From contig WFWT01000069.1 of NCBI GenBank assembly GCA_015490995.1, positions 1 to 64,000 of the forward strand: 64,000 nt of DNA, given 5' to 3'. Position numbers and translations under genes: made by a program. Below, in pieces: positions 38,064 to 50,376 of this stretch; the first letter of the stretch is position 1, and the number at the start of each line of letters is the position of its first letter. The notes below the pieces were generated by a model. That model was not told the DNA's origin, did not search any database, and worked only from the letters and a program-made list of their open reading frames with translations. This DNA comes from Anaerolineae bacterium. Lineage in GTDB: Bacteria; Chloroflexota; Anaerolineae; JAADDB01.

Positions 38064-39953
38064 GTGAAACGCGAGGAGCGGTATCCCTTTCTAGCTCGTC
38101 TGGCGCAGGCGCCCATCGTGGCCGATGGCGCGATGGGCACAATGATATACAGTAAAGGGGTACCTTTTGACCGGTGTTTTGATGAGTTGAACCTTTCCCA
38201 GCGGGGCTTGATCGGCAGCATCCACGATGCGTATCTGGTCGCGGGCGCGGAGATTCTGGAAACCAACACCTTTGGGGCGTCGCGGGTACGACTGGCGGAG
38301 TATGGGTTGGCCGATAAGGTGTTGGCTATCAATATGGCCGGTGTGCGCATTGCGCAAGAGGCCCGAGAAGCGCGCGGGGTGGAAGCGTTTATCGCCGGTT
38401 CTATCGGACCGACGGGCAAGCGATTGCAGCCTTATGGCCCCCTGTCTCCTGCACAGGCAGAAGCTGCGTTTCGCGAGCAGGCAGAGGCGCTCATCACCGC
38501 CGGGGTGGATCTCCTGATTCTGGAGACGTTCTCTTACCTGGATGAAATCCTGGCCGCGTTGCGGGCGATTCGGGCAGTGAGTGACATTCCCATCATTGCG
38601 GAGATGACCTTCGGGGAGGATCTGCGCACCCTGTCGGGACACACGCCCACGGTGGTCGCGCGCGCCCTCGTAGAGGCGGGTGCGGACGTGGTTGGCGCGA
38701 ATTGTGGTACCGGCCCCTCTGGCGTACTGGCCGTGATGGAGGAGATGGTTCAGGCACAGGTGAATGTGCCTCTTTCGGCCATGCCCAACGCGGGGTTCCC
38801 CGCCCGGGTGGGGCAGCGCTTGATGTATCCCTCCTCACCCCCGTATTTTGCCGACTTCGCCCGACGATTGAAGGCCCTGGGGGTGCGGGTGATCGGTGGC
38901 TGTTGTGGGACCACGCCTGCTCACATCGCGGCCATGGTGGAGGCGGTGCGGGAGCCTTCGTCTGCTACCTCGCGGTCCGTCGCCACGGTTGTGGAGCCCC
39001 TGATCGACGTGACCCTCCCGGCGGAAACGGAAACTTTGCCTCCCACCCAGCTAGAACAGAAGTTGGGTCGTCAGTTCCTCATCACTGTGGAGATGTCCCC
39101 CCCGCGGGGATATCGGCCGGATAAGATGCTGGACGGGGCGCATCGCTTAAAGGAGGCCGGTGTGGATGCCATCAACGTGGCCGACAACCCCATGGCTCGT
39201 ATGCGCATGAGCGCGTGGGCAGCCGCGTTTCTGGTTCAGACCCGTGTGGGGGTGGACACGATTCTGCATTTTCCGGTGCGAGGGCGCAACCTCTTGCGGG
39301 TGCAAAGTGATCTGTTGGCCGTACACGCGCTGGGTATTCGCCACGTGTTCGTGGTGATGGGGGATCCTACCCGCATCGGTGATTATCCGGACGCCGCGGA
39401 CACGTATGACGTTGTGCCTTCAGGGTTGATCCGGTTGATTAAGCAACGGTTTAACCAGGGGCAGGATCAAGCAGGCCAACCTATTGGCCAACCTACCCGC
39501 TTTATCGTCGGTGCCGCGTTGAACATGGGCGCGGCAGACTTGCAGCGGGAAGTGCGGGTTATGCGTCGGAAGCTGGAGGCCGGCGCGGATTTCTTCCTCA
39601 CCCAGCCGGTGTACGATGTGACGACGGTGGAACGGTTCCTGGAACTGACGGGGGATATCCCCGTGCCGGTCATCATGGGGTTGTTGCCGTTGCGCAGTTA
39701 CCGGCATGCAGCGTTCCTGCATCACGAGGTGCCGGGCATCACCATTCCGGAAACGTTGTTGGAACGCATGGCCGCGGCCGGTCCCGACGCACTGGAGGAA
39801 GGCATCCGCATTGCCCAGGAGCTGGCCGTTGCCCTGCAACCTTATGTGCAGGGGTTTTACATTATCCCTCCTTTCGGCCGGTACGACATGGTACCTCCGA
39901 TCCTGCGCGTGCTCGGGGATCGGGCTTTGACCCGGTGGCCAGAGGACAGATAA
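38064..39953 (+). CDS. Homocysteine S-methyltransferase / methylenetetrahydrofolate reductase fusion
   Basis: A 629-residue two-domain enzyme. The N-terminal half (about 1-290) is a zinc HMT: IVADGAMGTMIYSKG, the ETNTFGASRVRL region, and zinc ligands in GANCGTGPSG and GGCCGTTPAH. The C-terminal half (about 320-629) is MTHFR: FLITVEMSPPRGYRPDKML, DAINVADNP, HVFVVMGDPTRIGDYPDA (flavin contact) and FFLTQPVYD. It would make 5-methyl-THF and methylate homocysteine in one chain, as in some Firmicutes and Chloroflexota. Start is GTG at 38064 behind GGGAGGGCGAGA. Confidence 0.92.
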   Translation: MKREERYPFLARLAQAPIVADGAMGTMIYSKGVPFDRCFDELNLSQRGLIGSIHDAYLVAGAEILETNTFGASRVRLAEYGLADKVLAINMAGVRIAQEAREARGVEAFIAGSIGPTGKRLQPYGPLSPAQAEAAFREQAEALITAGVDLLILETFSYLDEILAALRAIRAVSDIPIIAEMTFGEDLRTLSGHTPTVVARALVEAGADVVGANCGTGPSGVLAVMEEMVQAQVNVPLSAMPNAGFPARVGQRLMYPSSPPYFADFARRLKALGVRVIGGCCGTTPAHIAAMVEAVREPSSATSRSVATVVEPLIDVTLPAETETLPPTQLEQKLGRQFLITVEMSPPRGYRPDKMLDGAHRLKEAGVDAINVADNPMARMRMSAWAAAFLVQTRVGVDTILHFPVRGRNLLRVQSDLLAVHALGIRHVFVVMGDPTRIGDYPDAADTYDVVPSGLIRLIKQRFNQGQDQAGQPIGQPTRFIVGAALNMGAADLQREVRVMRRKLEAGADFFLTQPVYDVTTVERFLELTGDIPVPVIMGLLPLRSYRHAAFLHHEVPGITIPETLLERMAAAGPDALEEGIRIAQELAVALQPYVQGFYIIPPFGRYDMVPPILRVLGDRALTRWPEDR

Positions 39954-39990
39954 GGGCATCCCTGCGGTCTCAACTTAGGAGGAACAACGT

Positions 39991-42446
<2,456 letters not shown>

Positions 42447-42504
42447 CCTGCAACGGTCGGGAGGCGCTTACAGTATAACGCTGTAACGCGGTCGGCTACG
42501 TGGG

Positions 42505-42538
42505 AAGGGAAGCGCCGTCAAAGGGCGCTTCCCTTCTA
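42505..42538 (+). terminator. Hairpin between gap and pgk
   Basis: AAGGGAAGCGCC (42505-42516) pairs with GGCGCTTCCCTT (42524-42535), 12 bp with a 7-nt loop, followed by only a short pyrimidine tract. Probably partial termination. Confidence 0.6.
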
Positions 42539-42611
42539 GAGCAGATCGCCTCCGGGTAACCTATAGGCGGGCAATGAGGCATCATCACATGGTGCGCGCG
42601 GGAGGCCCAAC

Positions 42612-43796
42612 ATGAACAAAAAAACCATCCGGGATGTGAATGTCCAAGGACGGAAGGTGTTGGTGCGCGTGGACTTCAACGTCCCCTTGAAGGACGGTCG
42701 GGTTGTTGACGACACGCGGATTCGGGCGGCGATGCCGACTTTGCAGTATCTCCTGGACCACGGCGCGGCCGTCATTCTCATGTCCCACCTGGGGCGCCCC
42801 AAAGGCAGCCCAGACCCGAAATATTCCCTTCGGCCGGTGGCCGAGCATCTGGCCCAACTTCTAGGACAAGCGGTCCGTTTTGCCCCGGAGCCGGTGGGGC
42901 CGCAGGCAGAAGCCATGGCGCGCGATCTTCGACCGGGCGATGTGTTGCTCCTGGAAAACACGCGCTTTCATCCTGGGGAAACCAAGAACGATCCCGAATT
43001 TGCCCGTCAGTTAGCCGCGCTGGCCGGCCCGGAGGGCCTTTTCGTGAACGACGCGTTTGGCACCGCCCATCGGGCTCACGCTTCCGTAGTGGGCGTGGCC
43101 CAATACTTGCCCGCGGTGGCAGGCTTTCTCATGGAGAAAGAGCTGACCTTCTTGGGGCGTCTGCTCTCGCAGCCCGATAGGCCTTTCATTGCCATTCTGG
43201 GCGGCGCCAAGATATCGGACAAAATTGGGGTCATCCGTAGCCTGCTGGTCCGGGCCGACCGGGTTCTGATCGGGGGAGGGATGGCCAACACGTTCCTGAA
43301 AGCTCAGGGCAAGGAAGTCGGAGATTCCCTGGTCGAGGATGATGCCGTCCCCGAGGCGCGTGCGTTGTTGGACGCGGGGGAGGGGAAGTTGTTCTTACCG
43401 GTTGATGTGGTGATCGCGGACCGTTTCGCGGTGGACGCGGCCAAGCGTGTGGTATCGGTGGATGAGGTGAGCCCAGGATGGCGCATCCTGGACATCGGTC
43501 CCCGGACGGTGGCCCGATTTCGCGAGATATGCCGGGAAGCGCGTACGGTGTTCTGGAATGGGCCGATGGGCGTGTTTGAATTTCCACCCTTTGCAGAGGG
43601 CACATTTGCCATCGCCCGTGCCCTGGCCGAGCTGGAGAGAGCTGTCACCATTGTGGGTGGTGGGGATTCGGTGGCCGCGGTGCGTCAGGCAAACGTGGCC
43701 GATAAGATCACGCATATCTCTACCGGCGGAGGCGCAAGCCTAGAGTTCGTGGAGGGAAAACCACTGCCCGGTGTAGAGGTTCTGGAGGACCGCTGA
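42612..43796 (+). CDS. pgk: Phosphoglycerate kinase
   Basis: A 394-residue two-domain enzyme making ATP from 1,3-bisphosphoglycerate. [20 protein letters not shown] (substrate), [64 protein letters not shown] and the nucleotide loop [19 protein letters not shown], then GGGDSVAAV. Stands 12 bp upstream of the small Zn-protein gene and in the same run as tpiA. Confidence 0.98.
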   Translation: MNKKTIRDVNVQGRKVLVRVDFNVPLKDGRVVDDTRIRAAMPTLQYLLDHGAAVILMSHLGRPKGSPDPKYSLRPVAEHLAQLLGQAVRFAPEPVGPQAEAMARDLRPGDVLLLENTRFHPGETKNDPEFARQLAALAGPEGLFVNDAFGTAHRAHASVVGVAQYLPAVAGFLMEKELTFLGRLLSQPDRPFIAILGGAKISDKIGVIRSLLVRADRVLIGGGMANTFLKAQGKEVGDSLVEDDAVPEARALLDAGEGKLFLPVDVVIADRFAVDAAKRVVSVDEVSPGWRILDIGPRTVARFREICREARTVFWNGPMGVFEFPPFAEGTFAIARALAELERAVTIVGGGDSVAAVRQANVADKITHISTGGGASLEFVEGKPLPGVEVLEDR

Positions 43797-43808
43797 AGAG
43801 GAGGGATT

Positions 43809-44129
43809 ATGTCCTTGTTCGGACGGCTCAAGCAGCTCATTCACCAGAAGAGCGAGGCCATGCGTTTCTATCCGGTGCGGGTGCGATGCGACCGCTGTGG
43901 CGAGATCCTGGAAACGCGCGTGAACCTGCACAATGACCTGTCCGCCCGATATGACGAGCGAGGACGGGTGCAAGGTTATTTTGTGCGCAAGGTGCTTCAC
44001 GGTTCAGGCCGCACGCGGTGTTTCGTGGCGGTGGAAGTGGAGTTGGAGTTTAACGCGCGTCGGGAGCTGGTATCACGGCGAGCACACGGGGGCACCTTTG
44101 TGGATGAGTTCGCGCCCTCATCATCCTGA
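43809..44129 (+). CDS. Unrecognised 106-aa protein inside the glycolytic operon
   Basis: Family not recognised. The N-terminus is an amphipathic helix (SLFGRLKQLIHQKSEAM), then a CDRCGE knuckle at about residue 28 and a beta-rich body (NLHNDLSARYDERGRVQGY, RCFVAVEVELEFNARREL). A single CxxC could bind zinc with another ligand. ATG at 43809 follows AGAGGAGGGATT. It lies 12 bp after pgk and 26 bp before tpiA, in a cluster otherwise made of glycolytic enzymes. Confidence 0.75.
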   Translation: MSLFGRLKQLIHQKSEAMRFYPVRVRCDRCGEILETRVNLHNDLSARYDERGRVQGYFVRKVLHGSGRTRCFVAVEVELEFNARRELVSRRAHGGTFVDEFAPSSS

Positions 44130-44155
44130 ACTACCCTGGAAGGAGGACAGATCCC

Positions 44156-44923
44156 ATGCGCACGCCGTTCATCGCAGGCAACTGGAAGATGCACAAGACG
44201 GTCGCCGAAGCGTTGGAGACAGTGCGGGCGTTGCGTCCTCAGGTGATGGACATCACCCATGTGGAGGTCGCAGTGTGCCCACCGTTCACCGCGCTCCATC
44301 CGGTGGCCGAAGCTCTGCAAGGGAGTCGCATTAAGGTAGGAGCCCAGGATGTCTTCTGGGAGGACGCCGGCGCGTACACGGGTGAGATTTCACCCCTTAT
44401 GCTTAAAGAGCTGGCCACATATGTGATCATCGGCCACTCTGAACGCCGTCAGTACTTCGGTGAAACCGATGAGACGGTCAACCGCAAGGTAAAGGCGGTC
44501 CTCCGTCATGGCCTATATCCCATCATTTGCGTCGGCGAGGTACTGGCCGAACGGGAAGCCGGGCGAACAGAAGAGGTGGTGCGCCGACAGGTGTTGGCCG
44601 CGTATCGGGACGTTCCGGCTCAGGATGCCAAACGCACCGTGATCGCGTACGAGCCGGTATGGGCTATTGGCACCGGCCGCGCGGCTACTCCCACAGACGC
44701 GAACAGCGTTATCGGGCTGGTGATCCGGGGAGCACTGGCCGACCTCTACGGTGAAGAGATCGCCCAGAGCGTCCGGGTCCAGTATGGCGGGAGTGTGAAA
44801 CCGGACAACATCGCCGCGTTTATGGAACAGCCGGAGATCGACGGCGCTCTGGTGGGCGGGGCGAGCTTAAACCCTGATGTGTTTGCCGAGATCGTGAAAA
44901 TGACGGCCCGGGTGGTCGGCTAA
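44156..44923 (+). CDS. tpiA: Triose-phosphate isomerase
   Basis: A 255-residue (beta-alpha)8 enzyme interconverting DHAP and G3P. AGNWKMHKTVAEA holds the substrate Lys, VIIGHSERRQYFGE the catalytic His, and VIAYEPVWAIGTGRAATP the catalytic Glu with the flexible loop. VQYGGSVKPDN and DGALVGGASL bind phosphate. It closes the gap-pgk-x-tpiA run. The start follows GGAAGGAGGACAGATCCC. Confidence 0.98.
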   Translation: MRTPFIAGNWKMHKTVAEALETVRALRPQVMDITHVEVAVCPPFTALHPVAEALQGSRIKVGAQDVFWEDAGAYTGEISPLMLKELATYVIIGHSERRQYFGETDETVNRKVKAVLRHGLYPIICVGEVLAEREAGRTEEVVRRQVLAAYRDVPAQDAKRTVIAYEPVWAIGTGRAATPTDANSVIGLVIRGALADLYGEEIAQSVRVQYGGSVKPDNIAAFMEQPEIDGALVGGASLNPDVFAEIVKMTARVVG

Positions 44924-45000
44924 TCCATCTGTCCCTGCCTTAGGCCGGACCCCTGGGGCGTGGGGTTGCCGTCGAAGACCACCCTACAGGTGACAGGCCC

Positions 45001-45771
45001 ATGTTTGCCGATGTGTTGTACCGGTTGCTGGGAGTGGTGGTCCTGATCCTGGTCCTTTCTCGTCTCAGCGATTGGATTGTCGTGCACTTACAAGGGATCG
45101 GGCTTCTGCTTTCCCGGAGCCCACAGGTTGCCACCTTTTTCATGTTTATCCTGCTGGCGCCGGGGATCCTTTTTCACGAGCTCAGTCACTGGCTGATGGC
45201 TCGCCTGTTGGGGGCACGTACGTCCGGCTTTCGTGTGTGGCCTCGGCGCACCGGGCGCAGTAAAATCCAGCTGGGTGCCGTTCAGGTGCGAGGTGCCGGG
45301 CGTCTGAGCATGGCGCTCATCGGGCTTGCCCCTTTCCTGGTAGGAACGGTAGCGTTGATCTTCCTGGGAGGGTGGTGGCGAACACCCACGGCCGGAATGG
45401 CCGATTGGCGTTCCTGGCTTTCTCCCACCGGTTGGGAGCGGGTGCAGGCCTTTTTTACCCACGGGGATTGGCCTTGGCGTTTCTACGCTCTTTGGGTTAT
45501 TGCGAACTCCATGATGCCCAGTGCGGCCGATCGGGAACCGGTTCGTCCCCTCCTTGTGGGGTTGGTGTTAATAGTGGGCCTCGCTTATTTTGTCGGGGTG
45601 ATGCCTGCAGTTCCGCCCGCGGTTTATCAGGCCCTGATAGACGTGCTGGACCTCTTGGCTGCTGCGTTTCTGCTAGCTGTGGTAGGCAATACCGGCGTTG
45701 CCCTGCTCATCGGAGCGCTGGAGTACCTCCTTGGGTGGCTTCTGGGAACCCGCGTCCACTACGGACGATAA
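45001..45771 (+). CDS. Membrane-embedded HExxH metalloprotease-like protein
   Basis: 256 residues with about six membrane helices. LLAPGILFHELSHWLMARLLGA (two parts) carries HELSH in the second helix, as in site-2/M50-like proteases, and NSMMPSAADREPV later resembles the NxxPxxxxD metal segment. It may cleave membrane proteins within the bilayer. No anti-sigma or PDZ domain is fused or adjacent. Its 3' end overlaps the convergent PLD gene by 13 bp. Start ATG at 45001 follows a weak GACAGGCCC. Confidence 0.75.
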   Translation: MFADVLYRLLGVVVLILVLSRLSDWIVVHLQGIGLLLSRSPQVATFFMFILLAPGILFHELSHWLMARLLGARTSGFRVWPRRTGRSKIQLGAVQVRGAGRLSMALIGLAPFLVGTVALIFLGGWWRTPTAGMADWRSWLSPTGWERVQAFFTHGDWPWRFYALWVIANSMMPSAADREPVRPLLVGLVLIVGLAYFVGVMPAVPPAVYQALIDVLDLLAAAFLLAVVGNTGVALLIGALEYLLGWLLGTRVHYGR

Positions 45772-47633
45772 GCGGTACGCCAATCTTCGAGGAACACAGC
45801 GCGCACCGCGGTGTAGAGTTCAGGGGAAGCAATTCCCAGAGCGAGCTCTCGGTTAACTTTATGAGAGACAGCGCTGCCGTTCAGGCTGGTTAGCACAACC
45901 CACCGTTCCTCTCCGAGGGCTAAAAGCCACACTTTAGCGTGAATGCCCAAGCCGGTGGGGTTGCCCGTGCGCACGACCAGCGGCCACCCCTGTTGAGCAG
46001 CCAGGCGATTTACCGCCGCGGCAACGTCGCGGTTAGGGGAGGGCACGTCGGGGTCACCGAAGAAATCGTCCAGCAACACTCGGACGTGGGCACCGCGTGA
46101 TGCTGCTGCGAAGAGGGCTTGCCAACGGGGGTTGGTGCTCTCGGCCGGGTCGTTGCCTTTTTCTTCCCACCACAGGTTTTCGTATAGACCAAACACTTCC
46201 ACGCGGTCGCCGGTCTGGGCACGATCGATGAGGCCCAGGAGGCCTGTTGTGCTGTGTAAGGTGGCTTCTGGCGCGGTAAAAAGGGTGAAGGTCATCTGGC
46301 CGGTGATGGTTATCGGGGTGGTGAACGTCCAGGGGTAGCCGTTCGGTGGTGGGGTAAAAGTCGGCAACGTCGTGCTTTGATCCTTATCGGTGAGCCACCA
46401 GATGTCCCCGAAGGTGGGACGAATGTCGTAAGCGAAGATCTCACGGGCTCGTGTCACGACTGCAGGCGCATTTGTCCGCAGGAAAAACCCGCGTCGTCCT
46501 TGACGGTGGGGTCCCCACGTAGACGGGGGGAAGGACTCCGGGCCGAAGTTTTCCGTGCTTATAATCAGCCACCGGTCGTCAACCACAGCGTACTTGGCAT
46601 GCATGTAACGATATCGTCGCACCGGGGACGAGGTTGGGCCGTTAATAAGTCCTACTGTGGCGCCACGTTGGACCAGCGCGCGCAACAAGGGCAGTGATTC
46701 GGACGGCAATCCTCCGACAGGGGCGGCCTCTATCAATAACCGTACCTCCACACCCGCGGTGGCTCGCTGAGCCAGCACTTGGGCAATGGTGGGTGAGGTA
46801 AAGGTGTATACCGCCAAGTCGATGCGTTTCTGTGCCTCAGATAGCCATTGGATCAGAAGTTGGTCACCCGTGTCCGGTGTGACGCCCAGAACCACGGTGG
46901 CCTCTTCCTGCACGACAAGCGGAGAACGGAATTGCTCCCACGCCCACCCCGGATAACGTACCCGACGGCCGCGACGGAGGTCGGTGGGATCTTGGGCCCA
47001 ATCGCGTTGGGTGTTGGTGTCCGGAAGGGGAAAAGCAGTTCCCCATTTGCGGTACAGGATCTGGCCCTCCTGGGCAAAGCCGGAGGTAAGGGTGAGGGGA
47101 GGACCTTGCCACAAGGGGGGTGGGACGTAAGCGTCTTTGTAGACAACCGCGTCCATGATCCGACCATCCGGTGCGTAAAGGAAGAGCCGGTCCCCGCGGT
47201 TGGCCATTCGGAAGGGAGTGCCTTGTGCGTTAGGCACAGTGGGATCGGTGTCGGCACCGTACTCGCACGCGGGGAGGGTTCCGGTGACCTGGCGGAAGGC
47301 TAACGCCTCGCGAGCGCACCACACTTCACGGCCGGGGGGCAGAAGTAAAGGCGGTAGGGTAATTGTACGTTCGCCGTCGCCCACCCGCCATTGTGTCAGA
47401 GGAAAAGGGCTGCTCCGCATGTTGGTAAGGGCAAAGGCTTCATCCGGTTCATAAGGGAGTATTCCGTCAAACAGAAGGGCGGAGATCACCACCGGAGACT
47501 GGGCCATTGCCGACCGATGGGCAAGTATGGGCAACGACAAACGGTACGGAGGGGTAAGTTCGTTTATTGCTACAAAGATGCCAATGACCAGAGGCAAGAG
47601 GTATCGTATCATTTCTTCAGCTGTGGTTTTCAC
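45759..47633 (-). CDS. Exported phospholipase D-like protein with two PLD domains
   Basis: A 624-residue protein. A signal-type helix (YLLPLVIGIFVAIN) starts it. Residues about 45-170 resemble a lamin-tail-like beta domain (ISALLFDGILPYEPDEAFAL, GDRLFLYAPDGRIMDAVVY). Two PLD domains follow: YMHAKYAVVDDRWLIISTEN (complete HxKx4D) and GIHAKVWLLALGEERWVVLT, where the second Asp is absent. It may act on phospholipids or nucleic acid outside the cell. The weakened second HKD is unusual but common in divergent members. Confidence 0.82.
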   Translation of the reverse strand: MKTTAEEMIRYLLPLVIGIFVAINELTPPYRLSLPILAHRSAMAQSPVVISALLFDGILPYEPDEAFALTNMRSSPFPLTQWRVGDGERTITLPPLLLPPGREVWCAREALAFRQVTGTLPACEYGADTDPTVPNAQGTPFRMANRGDRLFLYAPDGRIMDAVVYKDAYVPPPLWQGPPLTLTSGFAQEGQILYRKWGTAFPLPDTNTQRDWAQDPTDLRRGRRVRYPGWAWEQFRSPLVVQEEATVVLGVTPDTGDQLLIQWLSEAQKRIDLAVYTFTSPTIAQVLAQRATAGVEVRLLIEAAPVGGLPSESLPLLRALVQRGATVGLINGPTSSPVRRYRYMHAKYAVVDDRWLIISTENFGPESFPPSTWGPHRQGRRGFFLRTNAPAVVTRAREIFAYDIRPTFGDIWWLTDKDQSTTLPTFTPPPNGYPWTFTTPITITGQMTFTLFTAPEATLHSTTGLLGLIDRAQTGDRVEVFGLYENLWWEEKGNDPAESTNPRWQALFAAASRGAHVRVLLDDFFGDPDVPSPNRDVAAAVNRLAAQQGWPLVVRTGNPTGLGIHAKVWLLALGEERWVVLTSLNGSAVSHKVNRELALGIASPELYTAVRAVFLEDWRTAYRP

Positions 47634-47641
47634 CGCATGCT

Positions 47642-47685
47642 CATCGCGCGTGCGGGTATATCTTAGGAAGCCCGCACGCGCGATG
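47642..47685. terminator. Hairpin between the cupin and PLD genes
   Basis: CATCGCGCGTGCGGG (47642-47656) pairs with CCCGCACGCGCGATG (47671-47685), a 15-bp perfect stem. No T-run. Confidence 0.5.
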
Positions 47686-47717
47686 GTGTGCTCTGTCTTT
47701 TGGGCAGGTGTTGGGTG

Positions 47718-48047
47718 TTAGCGGTATTCCTCACGGGGCGGATGAAAGACTTCTACCAGAACAGCGTCCACCGTGGCATGGGCAGCATGTTCCACTCCAC
47801 CGGGGATGGCATATCCATCACCCGGGCCACATCGTATGTTCTGATCGCCAATGGTAAAGATCACCTCGCCGGAGATCACGTACCCAACCTGGTCGTGGGG
47901 GTGGGCATGACGTGGCACGGTGGCTCCGGCCTGGAGGCGAATTTCTAACAACATCAGGCGGTCGGTGAGCCCAAGGGTGCGACGCACCACGCCGGGAAGC
48001 ATTTCGACCGGGGTCGCCTCTTCCCAACGGGTTACTTTGCCACTCAT
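47718..48047 (-). CDS. Cupin-domain protein
   Basis: A 109-residue single cupin. Metal motif 1 RHAHPHDQVGYVISGE and motif 2 GDGYAIPGGVEHAAHA give the His/Gln ligand set. It may be a small dioxygenase or a ligand binder. Its start overlaps the ilvE stop by 4 bp, so it is translated with ilvE. Confidence 0.88.
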   Translation of the reverse strand: MSGKVTRWEEATPVEMLPGVVRRTLGLTDRLMLLEIRLQAGATVPRHAHPHDQVGYVISGEVIFTIGDQNIRCGPGDGYAIPGGVEHAAHATVDAVLVEVFHPPREEYR

Positions 48048-48997
48048 GGGTGCTTACCCTCCGCGGTGGGCACCGATTCGTACACGTAGCGGAGCCAGCC
48101 ATGGCGGTCCGGTTTTTCTCCACGCACAATGGCGAAGAATTCTTCTTGCAGGCGTTGCGTGATGGGGCCTCGGCTACCTTTCCCAATAGGAATGCGATCT
48201 ACCGAACGAATGGGGGTGATTTCGGCTGCTGTGCCGGTGAAAAACAGTTCGTCGGCCACGTAGAGCATGTCCCGGCTAATGGGCTGTTCGTACACCTCAT
48301 ATCCCAGGTCATGAGCAAGCGTCATCACACTGTCACGGGTAATGCCCGGTAGAATGGACTGATATGCCGGTGGGGTGTACAGCTTGCCGTCCTTCACCAG
48401 GAAGATGTTCTCACCGCTGCCTTCGGCCACATAACCGTGGACATCTAACACAATCGCTTCGTGGTAACCCAGGTCATGGGCCTCCATGGCCGTGAACTGA
48501 GAGTTCACGTACTGGCCGCCGATTTTGGCCACTGAGGCTGCCGTGTTCGGGGCAAAGCGTCGCCAAGAGCTGACCATCACATCTACACCCTGGGCCAGGG
48601 CCTCCTCGCCCAGGTAGGTTCCCCAGGGTACGGTGCCTATAATCACATGGACCGGACAACCTCGCCCGTCCAGGCCCAGGCGATCGTATCCTCGGAAAGC
48701 CAGCGGTCGGATGTAGCAGGAATCCAGGTTGTTTTTGGCGATGGTTGTCAGTACAGCCTGCTCCAGCTCTTCCAGCGAATAGGGAAGCTCGATGCGCATG
48801 ATGCGGGCGCTGTTGATAAACCGTACCATGTGTTCATGGAGGCGAAACACGGCCGGCCCACGCGGCGTTGCGTAGGCGCGGATACCTTCAAAAACGCTGG
48901 AACCATAGTGCAGCGCGTGGGCAAACACGTGAACTTTCGCATCATCCCAGGGGACAAATTCACCATCCATCCACATCCAGTCCGCTCGCATTGGCAT
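48044..48997 (-). CDS. ilvE: Branched-chain amino acid aminotransferase
   Basis: A 317-residue fold-IV PLP enzyme interconverting Val/Leu/Ile and their keto acids. Motifs: HALHYGSSVFEGIRAY near the start, the PLP Lys in AAKIGGQYVNSQ region (SVAKIGGQYVNS), DLGYHEAIVLDVHGYVAEGSGEN (in parts) and LPGITRDSVMTLAHDLGYEV. FTGTAAEITPIRSVD binds the cofactor phosphate. The gene starts at 48997 behind GGAGGGACGTC. Together with ilvD it supports branched-chain synthesis. Confidence 0.96.
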   Translation of the reverse strand: MPMRADWMWMDGEFVPWDDAKVHVFAHALHYGSSVFEGIRAYATPRGPAVFRLHEHMVRFINSARIMRIELPYSLEELEQAVLTTIAKNNLDSCYIRPLAFRGYDRLGLDGRGCPVHVIIGTVPWGTYLGEEALAQGVDVMVSSWRRFAPNTAASVAKIGGQYVNSQFTAMEAHDLGYHEAIVLDVHGYVAEGSGENIFLVKDGKLYTPPAYQSILPGITRDSVMTLAHDLGYEVYEQPISRDMLYVADELFFTGTAAEITPIRSVDRIPIGKGSRGPITQRLQEEFFAIVRGEKPDRHGWLRYVYESVPTAEGKHP

Positions 48998-49053
48998 GAT
49001 GACGTCCCTCCTTTGCGCGTGGGGTTTCGGGGCTCTTATATCGATGCGGGTTC

Positions 49054-49082
49054 ATTATGGTGCAGGATAGGATTTTAAGCAA
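49054..49082 (-). promoter_or_regulatory. Likely promoter of ilvE
   Basis: Minus strand: -35 TTGCTT (49082-49077), 17-nt spacer, -10 CATAAT (49059-49054, 5 of 6 matches). Confidence 0.45.
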
Positions 49083-49141
49083 CCTGGGAGCGCTCCAAAA
49101 CGTACCATGTTGGCCTTTCGCCGGCCGCGACCTGTGGAGGT

Positions 49142-50368
49142 TTAAGGTAAGGGTTGGAGATGCCAGGAACGTCGTGGGCGATGCCACAGAAAATGTACCG
49201 CGTGGCCGAGGGCAACGAGCACGACCGGTAGAGCACCCCATGCAGCCGCTTGCATTGTCCACATGCCCCGCCATGGACTGGGCCACAGGCCGGTTAAGGG
49301 AAGTAGGCTGAGCTCCATCGCCAGCACCGAGAGGGTCCATCCCCACAGCCAGTTTCGTTGTTTAAGTTGCCAGACTTCGTCCGCGGCCATTACCAGGCCA
49401 AGGGTCACAAAACCCAGCAACAGCCAGTGGAGGTATGGGATGCGCAACGCGTTCGCCTCAGCCCAGCGTGCCAGCGCGGGCACACTGACCCCGATTTCCC
49501 CAACGGCTTTCAAGGCTAGAAAAGCCAAGGGCACCCGCCACAACGGGCTTACCTGGGGCACCAGAACTGTGAGGTGCAGCAGCAAGCCGAGACCGACCAT
49601 GATACCCGCGATCCCGGCCAGGTAACGCCAGGTCGGTGGGGTGAGTTCAAGGGGTACGCCCAGGAGAAACGTCAAAGGCAAGCCGACCAGCACGCTCCAG
49701 GTGGCCCATTGGGCCCTTCGGGTTTGTGAGATTTCTGCCGGCAACAGCGCGTACAAGACACCCAACAGTGCCAGGACGAACCAGCCATCAGAGAAGGCGA
49801 TCAGGAATAGGTGCACCAGCGCGTTCTCCCAGAACGGGTCTGTAACCTTCATGGCGACCAGTAACGCCCGCCCCCACGCGCCCAGAGACGCCAGCACCAT
49901 GAACACCAGCGAGGCATCCCACAGGCGAACCCAGAGAGGACGTGAAATACCGCGGGTGAGGCGCAGGTAGTGGAGGATGAAAGCGTACCATACCAGCATG
50001 TTCAGGGCTGCCACAATGGTTGCCACAGGAATACGTGCATTTCCTATCCGCACGGGGCTATAACCGAAGAGTAAAAAGGGCACGTAGGCCAACAAGCCTC
50101 CCGCCACCGCGATGCCGGCAAATCGGACAAACAACGGCCCCACGCGTCCTGTGTGGCGTGCCAGTAGAGTGCCTATCAGTAGCATCAGGGCAGGAGTGGC
50201 CCAGCCGAAGTACATGAGGTGAGAGTGTGCATGCCGGATATTTACCGGTTGGAGACCTGCCAAGGGAAAACCCAGCAGGCCCCACCGGAAGAGGGCTCCT
50301 GTTCCTCCGGCAATGGTAAAGGCTATCAGGGCGGCTGTCCATGCCTTGGGTATGCCTTCTTGTTTCAT
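49142..50368 (-). CDS. Polytopic membrane protein with conserved histidines
   Basis: About 408 residues with roughly 11-12 membrane helices. NIRHAHSHLMYFGWATPAL in an early helix has a His-x-x-His pair that recalls heme-binding helices of cytochrome oxidase subunit I and NnrS-like proteins, but no other signature settles this. WENALVHLFLIAFSDGWFVL and RIPYLHWLLLGFVTLGL hold further His. It is paired with DUF1858, a redox-disulfide family. The ATG at 50368 has AAGGGA upstream; an upstream GTG at 50407 would overlap DUF1858. Confidence 0.7.
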   Translation of the reverse strand: MKQEGIPKAWTAALIAFTIAGGTGALFRWGLLGFPLAGLQPVNIRHAHSHLMYFGWATPALMLLIGTLLARHTGRVGPLFVRFAGIAVAGGLLAYVPFLLFGYSPVRIGNARIPVATIVAALNMLVWYAFILHYLRLTRGISRPLWVRLWDASLVFMVLASLGAWGRALLVAMKVTDPFWENALVHLFLIAFSDGWFVLALLGVLYALLPAEISQTRRAQWATWSVLVGLPLTFLLGVPLELTPPTWRYLAGIAGIMVGLGLLLHLTVLVPQVSPLWRVPLAFLALKAVGEIGVSVPALARWAEANALRIPYLHWLLLGFVTLGLVMAADEVWQLKQRNWLWGWTLSVLAMELSLLPLTGLWPSPWRGMWTMQAAAWGALPVVLVALGHAVHFLWHRPRRSWHLQPLP

Positions 50369-50376
50369 GGAGTCCC

